Shown here: piece after piece, positions 17,114 through 26,931 of the stretch
Layout: each line of letters begins with the position of its first letter
How positions within the stretch are numbered: position 1 is the stretch's first letter
Source of the DNA: Prochlorococcus sp. AG-418-I20
GTDB taxonomy: Bacteria > Cyanobacteriota > Cyanobacteriia > PCC-6307 > Cyanobiaceae
Direction: 5' to 3'
DNA length: 64,000 nt
Assembly: GCA_003214175.1 (NCBI GenBank)
Contig: QCLZ01000006.1
Location: forward strand, 47,623 to 111,622
The notes under the pieces: generated by a model
The model's input: the letters and a program-made list of their open reading frames with translations, nothing else
What the model was told of the DNA's origin: nothing
Database searches by the model: none
Made by a program: the position numbers and the translations under genes

Positions 17114-18520
17114 TTATATTATTGATCTGAAGGGTTTTCCAATCAAAGTATCTATAATATCATTTGAATCCTCAAGAACGCGAATTTTTGTATTCAATAT
17201 ATTTTCCACTTCATTAATCTTTTTATCATCTAAAAATAAATCAGTATTCAGTTTCAACATTATTGATGGTATATATATAGCTTCTCCTAAATCCTTATTT
17301 TGCAATCCGTTTATAAGATCTTCTCCAGTTAAAAGTCCAGTAACAACTTGTTCTTGCCCCCAATAAACACTTGGTAACCCATATAAATTAATTTTCAATC
17401 CATTAATTGAGTTTAACTTTTTAACTGTAGGAATAAGGGCTTCATAAACTAATTTACCAACAATCCAACTAACTTTTTTTGGCTTCCTTACTTTTTCGGG
17501 TAGGTTTTTAGTTTTTTCATTTAATGTTTTGAGAAAGCTTCGAATTGACCCCACACCGTTAGATTCTTGTGGCATATTTTCGTAAGTTTTATAATTAGGT
17601 AAATTTATTCCAGCTATCAAATACCATTCATCTGCCAGCCAACAAAATCGAGTCCCAAGTCTAATTTTTAATATGTCTTGAATTCTCTCGACTTGATTAA
17701 TAGTTTTTATTGCGTATTCTGAGCTTATTGATTTTAATCCATCATTGTCAGGTCTAAATTTTGTAAGTCCTACAGGAACTATTGCAACTGATATAACTGT
17801 TTGAGATGTTTTTTTGTAAAATGCAGCAAGTTCAAATATTGATTTTTCAAGGATTTCCCCGTCGTTGATATCTGGACAAACAACAATTTGGGCATGTATT
17901 TGAATAGAGTTTTTTTCAAACCATGAGATTTGATCAAGAATTAATCCTGCCTGATTGTTTTTTAATAAATTTTTTCTTGTATCAGGGTCAGTTGCATGAA
18001 CAGAAATAAACAGAGGGGATAGTTTTTGTGTAGATATTCTTTCCCAATCTTCTTGTTTTAGATTCGTAAGAGTCAGATAAGAACCATACAGGAAACTTAA
18101 TCTATAATCATCATCTTTTATGTAAAGACTTTTTCTTTTCCCTTTTGGCTGTTGATCTATAAAACAAAATGGACATTTGTTATTGCATTGCTTTATTGAA
18201 TCAAATAATGCATCTTTAAAATTAATACCTAAATTTTCGTCTAGATTTTTTTCAATACTTATATTGTGAATTTCATCATTTTTGTCTAAAACTGATATAT
18301 TCAAAAATTCTTCACTAATGAGAATCTGATAATCAATTAAATCTCTTGGTTTTTTCCCATTAATACTAATTATGGAATCACCTGATTCAAATCCTATTTC
18401 TTGCGCTATGGAATTAGCTTCAATACTCTCAATTTCTGCAGGATTTATCTTACAGGTAATATTGGGAACCAAAAGATCATTTTCATCTTCTTTGTAATCA
18501 ATTTCTTGCCACACAAGCAA
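17114..18520 (-). CDS. DUF512/TIGR03279 radical-SAM-like Fe-S protein
   Basis: 468 residues. An N-terminal PDZ-like domain (about 20-75, with SIAQEIGFESGDSIISINGK) is followed by a CX3CX2C cluster at C112, C116 and C119 in CNNKCPFCF, then QPKGKRKSLYIKDDDYRLSF. A C-terminal DUF512 region contains GTRFCWLADEWY. This matches TIGR03279, described as a cyanobacterial FeS-containing oxidoreductase. Its function is unknown. It is the first gene of a minus-strand run into tolC and the IMPase. Confidence 0.88.
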   Translation of the reverse strand: MLVWQEIDYKEDENDLLVPNITCKINPAEIESIEANSIAQEIGFESGDSIISINGKKPRDLIDYQILISEEFLNISVLDKNDEIHNISIEKNLDENLGINFKDALFDSIKQCNNKCPFCFIDQQPKGKRKSLYIKDDDYRLSFLYGSYLTLTNLKQEDWERISTQKLSPLFISVHATDPDTRKNLLKNNQAGLILDQISWFEKNSIQIHAQIVVCPDINDGEILEKSIFELAAFYKKTSQTVISVAIVPVGLTKFRPDNDGLKSISSEYAIKTINQVERIQDILKIRLGTRFCWLADEWYLIAGINLPNYKTYENMPQESNGVGSIRSFLKTLNEKTKNLPEKVRKPKKVSWIVGKLVYEALIPTVKKLNSINGLKINLYGLPSVYWGQEQVVTGLLTGEDLINGLQNKDLGEAIYIPSIMLKLNTDLFLDDKKINEVENILNTKIRVLEDSNDIIDTLIGKPFRSII

Positions 18521-18702
18521 ATTCCAAATATTCTTCTTTATTTTTATTCTAAACTCATATGTGACTCAAAGTGTATTAAATACTTTTAAAATACTTAATG
18601 TAATTGTGAAATAAAGGGACTTTAATTTACTAAAATGTGGAATTCGCAGTTTCTTTAAACACGATTTAAATTAATTAAAATAGTTTTATAAACTTTTATT
18701 CA

Positions 18703-19470
18703 TTGGAAGAATTAATTACAAAAAAATTTGAAGTGAAAGATAAATTGAACGATGAATTGGATAAAACAGTCAATTCAGATAATGTTACTTTTTTATCAAG
18801 ACCAATTTCTTTAAGATTGTTGTCTTCTTTTTTAGTAATTTTACCTATATTTGTTCAAGCACCTTGGGTTCGATTGGAACCTATTAGTGCCCTTTGTTTT
18901 ACTTTTGTAATTCTCTCAGGAGCATTTCTCTTATATAAAAAAAGATCCAAGAAATGGTTTATTGTTAGTTCATTATTATTTGGTGTATCTGGAAGCTGGC
19001 TTGGTGGATGTTTGTTTTGGGGATGGTTAAGTCCATTTCCTATACTACACATCCCTGTTGAAGCTGTAGTTCTCCCTTTGGCTTTAATTGGACTTGGTAC
19101 TAATTGGAAAATTGCTTCTAGTTTTTATATCTCTTCTTTGTTCGGGACTGCAATAACTGATATTACAATATTATTAATAGGAATAATGGATCAATGGAAA
19201 CAGGTCATTACAGCAGATTCTGAAACAGCGCCACTAATTCTTCAAAAAACCTCCGAAAATCTTATCAATATAAAATCATTATCTATCATTCTCTTTGTTG
19301 GACTTATAGTCTGGTTTATTTCAAAAGAAATTTTTGATTCTGCAACTATAAATACTACTAGTGGTAAGGCACTCTTAGTTTCCAGTTATGTAATTCAAAC
19401 GACACTAATTGTTGATGGTATTTTTATTTTTTTAGCAATTCTGCAACCAACTTTTAGTGGACTGGTTTAA
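18703..19470 (+). CDS. DUF3120-family membrane protein
   Basis: 255 residues, TTG start. After a hydrophilic N-terminus (1-35) come about six hydrophobic segments; the motifs FVQAPWVRLEP, SGSWLGGCLFWGW and PVEAVVLPLALIG match the DUF3120 family, which is restricted to cyanobacteria and relatives. Substrate and role unknown. The stop TAA overlaps the nadB ATG by one base, so translation is probably coupled, though a functional link to NAD synthesis is not established. Confidence 0.82.
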   Translation: MEELITKKFEVKDKLNDELDKTVNSDNVTFLSRPISLRLLSSFLVILPIFVQAPWVRLEPISALCFTFVILSGAFLLYKKRSKKWFIVSSLLFGVSGSWLGGCLFWGWLSPFPILHIPVEAVVLPLALIGLGTNWKIASSFYISSLFGTAITDITILLIGIMDQWKQVITADSETAPLILQKTSENLINIKSLSIILFVGLIVWFISKEIFDSATINTTSGKALLVSSYVIQTTLIVDGIFIFLAILQPTFSGLV

Positions 19471-21137
19471 TGCTTAGGCCCCCATTTTCACAAGAACCGA
19501 TATCAATTAATAATTGGGATGTAATCGTTATAGGTGCTGGAGCTGCAGGACTGATGACTTCCCTTGAATTGCCAACAAATTTAAAAGTGCTTCTTTTAAA
19601 TAGAAACACTAGCAAGGTATCTTCTAGTAGATGGGCGCAAGGAGGAATAGCATCTGTTATTAGACAAGATGATTCATTTGATCTTCATGCTGATGATACT
19701 TTAAAAGCAGGGGATGGACTATGTGATTTTCAAGCTGTAGAAATGCTGGTTAGAGAAGCCCCAGGTTGTGTGGATAGATTGCAGAATTTAGGCATGATTT
19801 TTGATCAAAGTTCTGATCAATTAGCTACTACTTTAGAAGCAGCCCATTCTAGAAGAAGAGTTTTGCATGTAAAAGATCGTACTGGAAGAGCATTAGTTGA
19901 AGTTTTAGAAGATCATGTTGAAAATAAAAAAAATATTCTTCACTGTAGAGGTGTAAGAGTAACTGAACTTTTAATTGAAAATGAAGAATGTAAAGGGGTT
20001 CAGGTCCTTGATGGAGGGAATTTATATTGGATTCAATCAAGAGCTGTTGTTTTGGCCACAGGTGGGGGAGGACATTTATTTACTAATACAACTAATCCTG
20101 CTCAATCCTCTGGAGAAGGAATAGCTCTAGCATGGAAAGCAGGAGCTGCTATTGAAGATTTAGAGTTTGTTCAATTTCATCCAACTGCTTTAAAATTTTA
20201 TGGAGCCCCTTGTTTCTTAATATCTGAGGCACTTAGAGGAGAAGGTGCTATCTTAGTTGATAAAAATGGCGAAAGCCCAGTTAAAAATCTTAAAAATCGT
20301 GATTTAGCTTCTAGAGATCAGGTAAGTAGAGCAATCATGAAAAATATGTATGATAATAACGTTGATCACGTTGGCTTAGATCTTAGATATATTGATCCAG
20401 AAAAAATTGTAGAAAGATTTCCCACTATCTTAAGTAGATGTCAGGATTATGGTGTTAATCCTTTAAATGAGGTTATTCCTGTTGCTCCTGCAGCCCACTA
20501 TTGGATGGGAGGTGTTAAAACTGATTTAAATGCATCTACTACAAAAAAAGGATTATACGCTGTAGGAGAGGTTGCTTCCACTGGAGTTCATGGTGCTAAT
20601 AGATTAGCGAGTAATTCGCTAATGGAATGCCTAGTTTTTGCGAGAAAAATGTCATCAATTGTTTTAAATGATCCTCCTAAATTAGTTAAATTTTCTAGAT
20701 CATCCAAGGAGTTTGATACTCAAGATCCGCAAGAAGATCAAATTTCTAAGATTGCTGAAAAAATTGATGAACTAAGAAAACATTGTTGGTTGAATTTGGG
20801 TGTATCTCGAAATAAGGTAACTATGAGTAAATTTCTAAATTTTATTCAAGATGATATCGATAAATTACATAAAAATGCTTTACTAAATAGTCTTGAAAAA
20901 ATAAAATTTGATCAAAAAATTAAACTTAGTGAACGCAATAGGAGAGCATTAAATCTTTTACTTGATTTAAAGAATAGACAAATAACAACTTTAATTTTGT
21001 TAAAAGCTTGTCTTTTTAGAGAAGAGAGTAGAGGAGGGCATTATAGAGATGATTTTCCAGATAAAGATAATAATTGGAAATGCCATACTAGACAAGAGTT
21101 AGATCAAAAAATTCAAAAAAGATTTATTAAAAATTAG
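19470..21137 (+). CDS. nadB: L-aspartate oxidase
   Basis: 555 residues. FAD enzyme that converts aspartate to iminoaspartate, the first step of de novo NAD synthesis. An N-terminal FAD fold (GAGAAGLMTS near residue 23) is followed by SSRWAQGGIASV, EFVQFHPTAL, the catalytic arginine region of FLISEALRGEGA, and HGANRLASNSLMECLVF near the end. A C-terminal helical domain (about 430-540) has RGGHYRDDFP, also typical. It overlaps the VKOR gene's stop by 11 bases. nadA and nadC are not in the window. Confidence 0.95.
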   Translation: MLRPPFSQEPISINNWDVIVIGAGAAGLMTSLELPTNLKVLLLNRNTSKVSSSRWAQGGIASVIRQDDSFDLHADDTLKAGDGLCDFQAVEMLVREAPGCVDRLQNLGMIFDQSSDQLATTLEAAHSRRRVLHVKDRTGRALVEVLEDHVENKKNILHCRGVRVTELLIENEECKGVQVLDGGNLYWIQSRAVVLATGGGGHLFTNTTNPAQSSGEGIALAWKAGAAIEDLEFVQFHPTALKFYGAPCFLISEALRGEGAILVDKNGESPVKNLKNRDLASRDQVSRAIMKNMYDNNVDHVGLDLRYIDPEKIVERFPTILSRCQDYGVNPLNEVIPVAPAAHYWMGGVKTDLNASTTKKGLYAVGEVASTGVHGANRLASNSLMECLVFARKMSSIVLNDPPKLVKFSRSSKEFDTQDPQEDQISKIAEKIDELRKHCWLNLGVSRNKVTMSKFLNFIQDDIDKLHKNALLNSLEKIKFDQKIKLSERNRRALNLLLDLKNRQITTLILLKACLFREESRGGHYRDDFPDKDNNWKCHTRQELDQKIQKRFIKN

Positions 21138-22062
21138 AATCTCCTTGATAGCCTGTTTTTATCGCTAATTCATTCAAGTTGCGAGTACCACTAATGATCT
21201 CTCCATTTATTTCCCAAGAAGGAAATCCACTGATTCCTTTCTTTTGGCATAGATCATACTCATTGTCTTTACCATCTTTAGCACATTCAACTATTTTTAA
21301 TTCTTTAACTGCTTCCTTACCAAATAATTGTTTCTGATCGTGGCAATGCGGGCACCAATATGCACTATACATAACAATATTGTTTTCTCTTAAAAATTTT
21401 GCAAATTTTACCTTTTTTGGTGAGCTTGAAGTGGTAATTCTTGGTGATACATTTTCAGTGGGAATTTTAACTTCGCTTGCTTTAGAGGGGTCAACGTTAC
21501 TTGACCAAATTAAGCCTCCCATCAGTACACTTATGGCAACCATAAAACCTCTAAAAATCATAGGTTCTCTACTTTCAAAGTTTGATCCAATCATAGAAAT
21601 TATAAAGATAGAAAACGATAAAATTGCTGAAAGTATACAAAAAAGACAATATTCTTGAATCTTAAAAAACATTATATTCATCAACAAAAAGCTAAATGTA
21701 GAGGAAGCACAAGAAATTAAAAATATTAACCACCACAAAAACTTACTTAAGTTATCTTTAGGAGAAATTATTTTAAGTGAAAGTATTATTGAGATAAATA
21801 ATATTGATAAATACGTTATAAGTCCTGCTAATGATAGAGGTATATTAATTTGATCATTTTTAAATAAAGTACCCCAAGGACTATTTAAAACTGTTTCACA
21901 ACCATTTTGTATGCCTGGACAAGAAAGCGAATTAAATAACCCCCAGTTTTTTAAAGTAATAGAACCTGTGTCAACTAAGCCTATGGTGCTAAGAATTGCG
22001 ATTATGATTTTTGGCCATTTCGAATCTTTATTATTTCTACTTTTCAAAGTCTTTAGTGCCAT
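21127..22062 (-). CDS. VKOR-thioredoxin fusion (disulfide bond formation)
   Basis: 311 residues. The membrane part (about residues 1-190) is a vitamin K epoxide reductase homologue: loop cysteines C48 and C55, active-site CX2C at C139 and C142 (EYCLFC), and several transmembrane helices. A linker (190-215) leads to a thioredoxin-like domain with C237-P-H-C240 and a cis-proline segment SGFPSW. In this fusion the Trx domain passes electrons from substrate thiols to VKOR, then to quinone, outside the cytoplasmic side. Cyanobacterial homologues form disulfides in the lumen or periplasm and affect photosystem II assembly. Confidence 0.92.
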   Translation of the reverse strand: MALKTLKSRNNKDSKWPKIIIAILSTIGLVDTGSITLKNWGLFNSLSCPGIQNGCETVLNSPWGTLFKNDQINIPLSLAGLITYLSILFISIILSLKIISPKDNLSKFLWWLIFLISCASSTFSFLLMNIMFFKIQEYCLFCILSAILSFSIFIISMIGSNFESREPMIFRGFMVAISVLMGGLIWSSNVDPSKASEVKIPTENVSPRITTSSSPKKVKFAKFLRENNIVMYSAYWCPHCHDQKQLFGKEAVKELKIVECAKDGKDNEYDLCQKKGISGFPSWEINGEIISGTRNLNELAIKTGYQGDSNF

Positions 22063-22161
22063 ACCTAATAGGAGTTTGTTATTTACATAATCTATCCTAA
22101 TATTATCTTGGCATATAAGTTATGTACTATATGCTGTTTAAATTTTTTAATTTTAAAGTAG

Positions 22162-23526
22162 GTGAAACAAAATAGTTTTGATGTGAAAGAAAAAAAACTT
22201 TCTAAGATTGCCTTTAGTCATGTTGGTTGTGAGAAAAATCTTGTTGATACTGAACATATGCAAGGCTTATTAGATAAAGAGGGCTATGAAGTGGACAGCA
22301 ATATAAATGATGCAAATGTTGTTGTTGTAAATACCTGCAGTTTTATTGAAACAGCTAGAGAAGAATCTATTAGAAAAATTCTAGAATATACAAATCAAGG
22401 AAAGGAAGTAATAGTTGCAGGCTGTATGGCTCAGCATTTTAAAGATGAACTTCTAAAAGAAATCCCTGAAATAAAAGGTTTGGTTGGAACAGGAGATTAT
22501 CAAAAGATAGCAAAGGTTTTAGGCAGAGTAGAAAAAGGGGAAATCGTTAATGAAGTTTCAGAAATACCGAAATTTATTGCAAATGAGGAAATACCTCGTT
22601 TTGTAGATAAAAACAATTTTGTTGCTTATCTTCGTATTGCTGAAGGCTGTGATTATAATTGTGCTTTTTGTATTATTCCTAAATTGAGAGGTCCTCAAAG
22701 AAGTAGAACAATAGAATCTATAGTTTCAGAAGCCAAAAGTCTTGCAGAGCAGGGTATTCAAGAAATCATCTTAATTAGTCAAATAACAACTAATTATGGT
22801 CAAGATATTTATGGAAAACCGTCATTAGTCAAACTTTTGAATGAGCTTTCAAAAGTTCCTATTCCTTGGATAAGAATACATTATGCTTATCCAACGGGTT
22901 TAACTGATGATGTTATTAGAGCTTTCAAAGATTCAAAAAATATAGTACCTTACTTTGATTTGCCACTTCAGCATAGTCATCCAGATGTATTGAAGAGTAT
23001 GAATAGACCTTGGCAGGCTTCTTTGAATGAATCAATTTTGGAGAAAATTAGAGAAGAAATTCCATCTGCTGTATTAAGAACTAGTCTCATTGTTGGCTTC
23101 CCAGGAGAAAAAAAAGAACATTTTGAACATCTTCTGGAATTTTTGGATAGGCACAAATTTGATCATGTAGGAGTGTTTATTTTTTCTCCTGAGGAAGGAA
23201 CTGCAGCTTTTGATTTGCCAAATAAAGTATCCCCAGAGGTCGCAGAGGCAAGAAAAGATAACGTTATTTCAGTTCAACAAGATATCTCTAGAGATAAAAA
23301 TCAGTCATATGTTGGTTCAAAAATGAAGATTTTGGTAGAAAAAATATCAGATGATAATCAATTAATAGGTCGGTCCTACAATTTCGCGCCCGAAATTGAC
23401 GGAAATGTTATTTTATCAATTAATACTGATAATGAATTGAAAGATTATATTGGTAAATTTGTTGAAGCGAATATTTCTTTTGCGGATGAATATGATTTGT
23501 ATGGAGAGACTATTAAAATTTTGTAG
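22162..23526 (+). CDS. rimO: Ribosomal protein S12 methylthiotransferase
   Basis: 454 residues, GTG start. Radical-SAM enzyme that adds a methylthio group to an aspartate of ribosomal protein S12. The N-terminal UPF0004 domain has its three cluster cysteines at C23 (GCEKN), C59 and C88. The radical-SAM triad is C163, C167 and C170 in GCDYNCAFC, followed by IPKLRG. The C-terminal TRAM domain (about 385-454) includes DEYDLYGE. The [12 protein letters not shown] start separates RimO from MiaB. It faces petL, with stops 5 bases apart. Confidence 0.94.
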   Translation: MKQNSFDVKEKKLSKIAFSHVGCEKNLVDTEHMQGLLDKEGYEVDSNINDANVVVVNTCSFIETAREESIRKILEYTNQGKEVIVAGCMAQHFKDELLKEIPEIKGLVGTGDYQKIAKVLGRVEKGEIVNEVSEIPKFIANEEIPRFVDKNNFVAYLRIAEGCDYNCAFCIIPKLRGPQRSRTIESIVSEAKSLAEQGIQEIILISQITTNYGQDIYGKPSLVKLLNELSKVPIPWIRIHYAYPTGLTDDVIRAFKDSKNIVPYFDLPLQHSHPDVLKSMNRPWQASLNESILEKIREEIPSAVLRTSLIVGFPGEKKEHFEHLLEFLDRHKFDHVGVFIFSPEEGTAAFDLPNKVSPEVAEARKDNVISVQQDISRDKNQSYVGSKMKILVEKISDDNQLIGRSYNFAPEIDGNVILSINTDNELKDYIGKFVEANISFADEYDLYGETIKIL

Positions 23527-23531
23527 TTTTT

Positions 23532-23624
23532 TTAAATTAATTTAACTGCTCTTAAGAGCCTATCTAATGCGAAAGCAGCTCCAAAACCAAAACCAATAAA
23601 TGCAAAATAGAAAATGATGTTCAT
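23532..23624 (-). CDS. petL: Probable cytochrome b6-f subunit PetL
   Basis: 30 residues from ATG 23624 to the stop at 23532-23534. One hydrophobic helix (residues 2-19) ends in LRAVKLI, matching the K-[SA]-[IV]-[RK]-LI C-terminus shared by cyanobacterial and plastid PetL. PetL is a single-helix peripheral subunit that stabilises the b6-f complex. A short chance ORF cannot be ruled out by length alone, but the composition, start and C-terminus all fit. Confidence 0.62.
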   Translation of the reverse strand: MNIIFYFAFIGFGFGAAFALDRLLRAVKLI

Positions 23625-23688
23625 TAATTTTTTTACTTTTATTTAATTTAACATCAGATGAAAAGATTAGATTTTTTCGTTTAATTTC

Positions 23689-24075
23689 TTAATCTTGGAT
23701 ATAGGGCAATTTTTTGTATAAACATTCTTCTGCTTTTTGTAGTTCTCTGCCTAAATATAGAGCATGATCGAATCTGGTTATTAAGTCATTTCTTTCTTCA
23801 GTAATGCATATTCCAAGTTGTTTCGCACTAATACCTTTAAAAATTTCATTACTAACTCTTTTATTTTGAGAGTCACATTTAATTGGTTCATTTGTTTCTG
23901 GGTCAAGCGCATAGCCTTCCTCATCGATATTGTTTAAAAAGTGCTCTAAAATTATTTTATTTTCTTCTAAATCTACTTTTATAATGAAATAACCGTTTGG
24001 ATCTAAGTCTATATATCGGTTGGATAGATTATTATCAATCTTTATTTTTTTATCTAAACTTTTACTAGAATTCAT
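23689..24075 (-). CDS. DUF4346-family protein
   Basis: 128 residues. Segments DPNGYFIIKVDLEENKIILEHFL, ALDPETNEPI and RFDHALYLGRELQKAEECL match the DUF4346 family of cyanobacteria, in which the final LDHAxYLGRELxKAE is the strongest block. Homologues in some bacteria are fused to methyltransferase subunits, but this copy is stand-alone. Soluble, with no signal peptide. No function is known. It lies between petL and the GNAT-like gene on the same strand. Confidence 0.72.
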   Translation of the reverse strand: MNSSKSLDKKIKIDNNLSNRYIDLDPNGYFIIKVDLEENKIILEHFLNNIDEEGYALDPETNEPIKCDSQNKRVSNEIFKGISAKQLGICITEERNDLITRFDHALYLGRELQKAEECLYKKLPYIQD

Positions 24076-24134
24076 TCTTAGAAGTTAATAAAAACTATAT
24101 TACTAATATAAGCTCTGATAAAGCCAAATAATTT

Positions 24135-25289
24135 TTATTTAAAGGGTATAGAATTATTCTCAAATTTAATTTGCATTTCGGTTTGTTTATTAACTTCATT
24201 TAGCCAAGGATAAATTATATTTTCCATATTTTTGTCAAACCACTTATGCAAGCTAATGGTGCTTTTTGCAAAAAACCCCCTCCGCCTTTTATGTTTACCA
24301 CCCGCTCCAGGATCAAAAAAATGGATACTATTTTTTATTGCCCATTCAATTGGCTGGTAGTAGCATAATTCAAAATGTAAATTAGATATGTCTTCTTTAC
24401 TACCCCAATATCTACCCCATAAGTTGTTTTTATTTTTAACGCACATAGACATAGCAAAAATATCATTCGAATCATTTTTTGATGCGCTAAAAAGTAATAT
24501 ATTTTTTCTATTATCAACAATTTTTTCGAAAAATTTAGATGTTAGATATTTACTTCCCCAAACCCCCCACCTCGAACAATGCTGTTCATAAAAATTATGC
24601 ATTTCTTTGAGGATTTCTTGATTGATATCATCTTCATCAAAAATTTCTACTTTAATATCTTGGTTAGTAATTGATTTCCTCTCTTTTTTGATATTTTTTC
24701 TCTGATTAGAGTTGAATCTAGAAAGAAAATCATCAAAAGTTTTTTCCCCATTACTCCTCCATTCACTGCTGGAATTTATCCATTCATAGTATCCGAAAGA
24801 TTTAAGATGGTTTCCCCAGCTTTCATCAATATATAAAAAATTACAACTTAAAATTTTGTTTTTAATCGCAAAGCTTTCGATATGGTTTATTAGTAAATTT
24901 GTAATTTCTTTCTTATCTTTATTTTTTTTATAAAGAAATTGATATCCATTTATAGGACTATAAGGACTCATTCCAATTAATTTAGGGTAATAATTTAAAT
25001 TCAGCTCTTGAGCCAATCTTGCAAATGATTGATCAAAAATGAATTCTCCATAGCTATGATTTTTTAAAAAAAGTGGAGCAATTCCTAATATTTCTTCATT
25101 TTTATAAGCAACAAAATATAGAGGTTGCCAACCAGTTTCTCTCGAAACACTTTTTGATATTTCAAGGTTTTTAAGCCAAGTCCATTCATAAAATGGATTA
25201 TTTATTTCATTTGCTAATTCATTCCATATCTCTTTAGAGATTTCCTTAATTGACAATTTGACTTCAACTTTATGTATTTTTTGGTTCAT
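24135..25289 (-). CDS. GNAT/FemAB-like protein (COG3146 type)
   Basis: 384 residues, about the family length. The protein has the pattern of the COG3146 peptidoglycan-related acyltransferase-like group: NPFYEWTWLKNLE near the start, SFARLAQELNLNYYPKLIGMSPYSPI, and FFDPGAGGKHKRRRGF with H-K-R-R-R-G-F near the end. The fold is a double GNAT, related to FemAB. It is unclear whether cyanobacterial members act on peptidoglycan. It lies 18 bases downstream of the RibD-like gene on the same strand. Confidence 0.78.
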   Translation of the reverse strand: MNQKIHKVEVKLSIKEISKEIWNELANEINNPFYEWTWLKNLEISKSVSRETGWQPLYFVAYKNEEILGIAPLFLKNHSYGEFIFDQSFARLAQELNLNYYPKLIGMSPYSPINGYQFLYKKNKDKKEITNLLINHIESFAIKNKILSCNFLYIDESWGNHLKSFGYYEWINSSSEWRSNGEKTFDDFLSRFNSNQRKNIKKERKSITNQDIKVEIFDEDDINQEILKEMHNFYEQHCSRWGVWGSKYLTSKFFEKIVDNRKNILLFSASKNDSNDIFAMSMCVKNKNNLWGRYWGSKEDISNLHFELCYYQPIEWAIKNSIHFFDPGAGGKHKRRRGFFAKSTISLHKWFDKNMENIIYPWLNEVNKQTEMQIKFENNSIPFK

Positions 25290-25307
25290 TATATTATTGA
25301 ATCTATT

Positions 25308-25958
25308 TCAAATTTTTTTGTAATGAAGATGGATTTCATTATTCATTAAATTTTTAATTGATTTTATTTTCCATCTTCTTTTGAGATTAAAAATTTCATT
25401 TGTTTGTTCTGGAGGGATCCATGTATATCTACCTCCAATAATTCTTGGAATTATTGTAATTTTTATATCTGTTATTAGATCCTCTTTTATAAATGAATTT
25501 ATAAGTTTTGCACCTCCTAAGAGAGCTAGATTATTTATCCCTTGTTTTTTGAGTGAAATTAAAGTTTTTTCCCATGAATCATCGAAAAAGATTTGTTTTT
25601 CAAAGTCATTATTTGACGAATTTTCAACTTTACTTGAGCTTATTAGCCATCTTCTAATTGGTTGACGAAAGTATTTCCAATTACTGTTAAATTTTTTGCT
25701 ATTTGAAGCAATTATAGAAATTGGTTGGCTTTTTGATATATTTACTTCGTCATTATCATTGGGATTTTTAACTAGGTAAGTTGATTGATGAGCTATTAAA
25801 GTACCTAAACCAAAAATGGTTGCGTCAACCATTGATAAGGTTTGATTTAATATTTTTTTATCTTCTTCGCTTCCAAGATGCGATTCTCCACCTCCAGGAA
25901 ATGCAATTCTCCCATCAAGACTAGATGCTATAACAATTATTACTCTTGGGTTACTCAA
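25308..25958 (-). CDS. RibD C-terminal/dihydrofolate-reductase-like protein
   Basis: 216 residues. RibD-C reductase fold without the deaminase domain. The N-terminal VIIVIASSLDGRIA and FPGGGESHLGSEED follow the RibD-C start, while NLALLGGAKLINSFI is the nucleotide-binding glycine motif, and DIKITIIPRIIGG closes the sheet. Members reduce pyrimidine or pterin-like substrates with NADPH. The stop side overlaps the PTPS gene by 4 bases (its start at 25958 lies inside the PTPS stop region), so a joint role in pterin or flavin chemistry is plausible but unproven. Confidence 0.8.
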   Translation of the reverse strand: MSNPRVIIVIASSLDGRIAFPGGGESHLGSEEDKKILNQTLSMVDATIFGLGTLIAHQSTYLVKNPNDNDEVNISKSQPISIIASNSKKFNSNWKYFRQPIRRWLISSSKVENSSNNDFEKQIFFDDSWEKTLISLKKQGINNLALLGGAKLINSFIKEDLITDIKITIIPRIIGGRYTWIPPEQTNEIFNLKRRWKIKSIKNLMNNEIHLHYKKI

Positions 25959-26881
25959 GTTTGCGTTATTAAACTATTTTCAAATTTCAAATTCATTGAA
26001 TTGGTTAACTTTTGATCAACATAAATTTCTGCAGCATTATTTGGGCTTTCCTGGAGTCTTATTTTGTATAATGTTGCACCAAGATTATGTATTGGTTTTT
26101 TAAGAATATCAGAAATATATAAAGCTATATTTTCAGCAGTTGGGACACAATTATGGAAAAATTCGATGTCTTTATTTAGAAAAGTATGATCTAGTTGTTC
26201 AACAACTAAATCATTAATTATCTCTTGGAGGGCAGATAAGTCGCAAACCATTCCTGTTCTTTTATCAATGTCTCCTTTAACAGTTATATCGACAAGATAG
26301 TTATGACCATGTCCATTAACTCTGGCGCATTTCCCATAGATTTTTTTATTTTCATCAAAGGATATCTCTTCTTTTGCAAGTCTATGAGCGGCTGCAAAAT
26401 GAGTTTGTACTGTTAAAAATGCTTCCATGTTTTTTCCAAAATAATCTGCCCATAAATTTGGGTTTTCATAAAGCCTTAGACTTGTAAGAGGTAAATCATC
26501 TTTTAGACGACTCCAAATGACCTTTACTAATGCTTCAGTTGTGGGAAGTATACCCTCTTGATTATTAACATTAAATTCAGGCCAGACATCATTTAAAAAA
26601 CGAAAATCTAATTTTCCAGTAACTTTATCTTTAATAGAGTGTTTTACATCAGAGAGATTAAGTACCATTCCATCAGAGTCTAGTTTCCCACCCATTGAAA
26701 CAATAAGCTCATAATTATGACCATGACCTGGTGCAATACTGCACTTTCCAAAAAGAGATAAATTTTCTTCTGGGCTTTTTTCAGGGAGCCAATAACGGTG
26801 ACTAGAACTAAAGCAGGCACGTCGAGTTATGACGCATTCACGTCCTTTCCCATGTAATGGTTTGGATTGTGTAGAAGTCAT
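25955..26881 (-). CDS. Tandem two-domain 6-pyruvoyl-tetrahydropterin synthase-like protein
   Basis: 308 residues from ATG 26881 (a TTG at 26893 would add four). Two PTPS domains in one chain. Domain 1 (about 18-148) has SSH28, C47, HGH 53-55 and LDF at 91-93. Domain 2 (about 154-288) has AAH166, C185, HGH 191-193 and LDH at 230-232. Each has CX5HGH spacing, the PTPS rather than QueD pattern (CX3HGH). The Asp-His pair of the active site is intact only in domain 2, while domain 1 has Phe93 in place of His. Domain 2 is likely the active one. It may serve cyanopterin synthesis. Confidence 0.85.
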   Translation of the reverse strand: MTSTQSKPLHGKGRECVITRRACFSSSHRYWLPEKSPEENLSLFGKCSIAPGHGHNYELIVSMGGKLDSDGMVLNLSDVKHSIKDKVTGKLDFRFLNDVWPEFNVNNQEGILPTTEALVKVIWSRLKDDLPLTSLRLYENPNLWADYFGKNMEAFLTVQTHFAAAHRLAKEEISFDENKKIYGKCARVNGHGHNYLVDITVKGDIDKRTGMVCDLSALQEIINDLVVEQLDHTFLNKDIEFFHNCVPTAENIALYISDILKKPIHNLGATLYKIRLQESPNNAAEIYVDQKLTNSMNLKFENSLITQT

Positions 26882-26931
26882 ACCTGTCTGCAATAATACT
26901 ATCTTAAGGTTTTAAATACGCTTTTGTCTTT

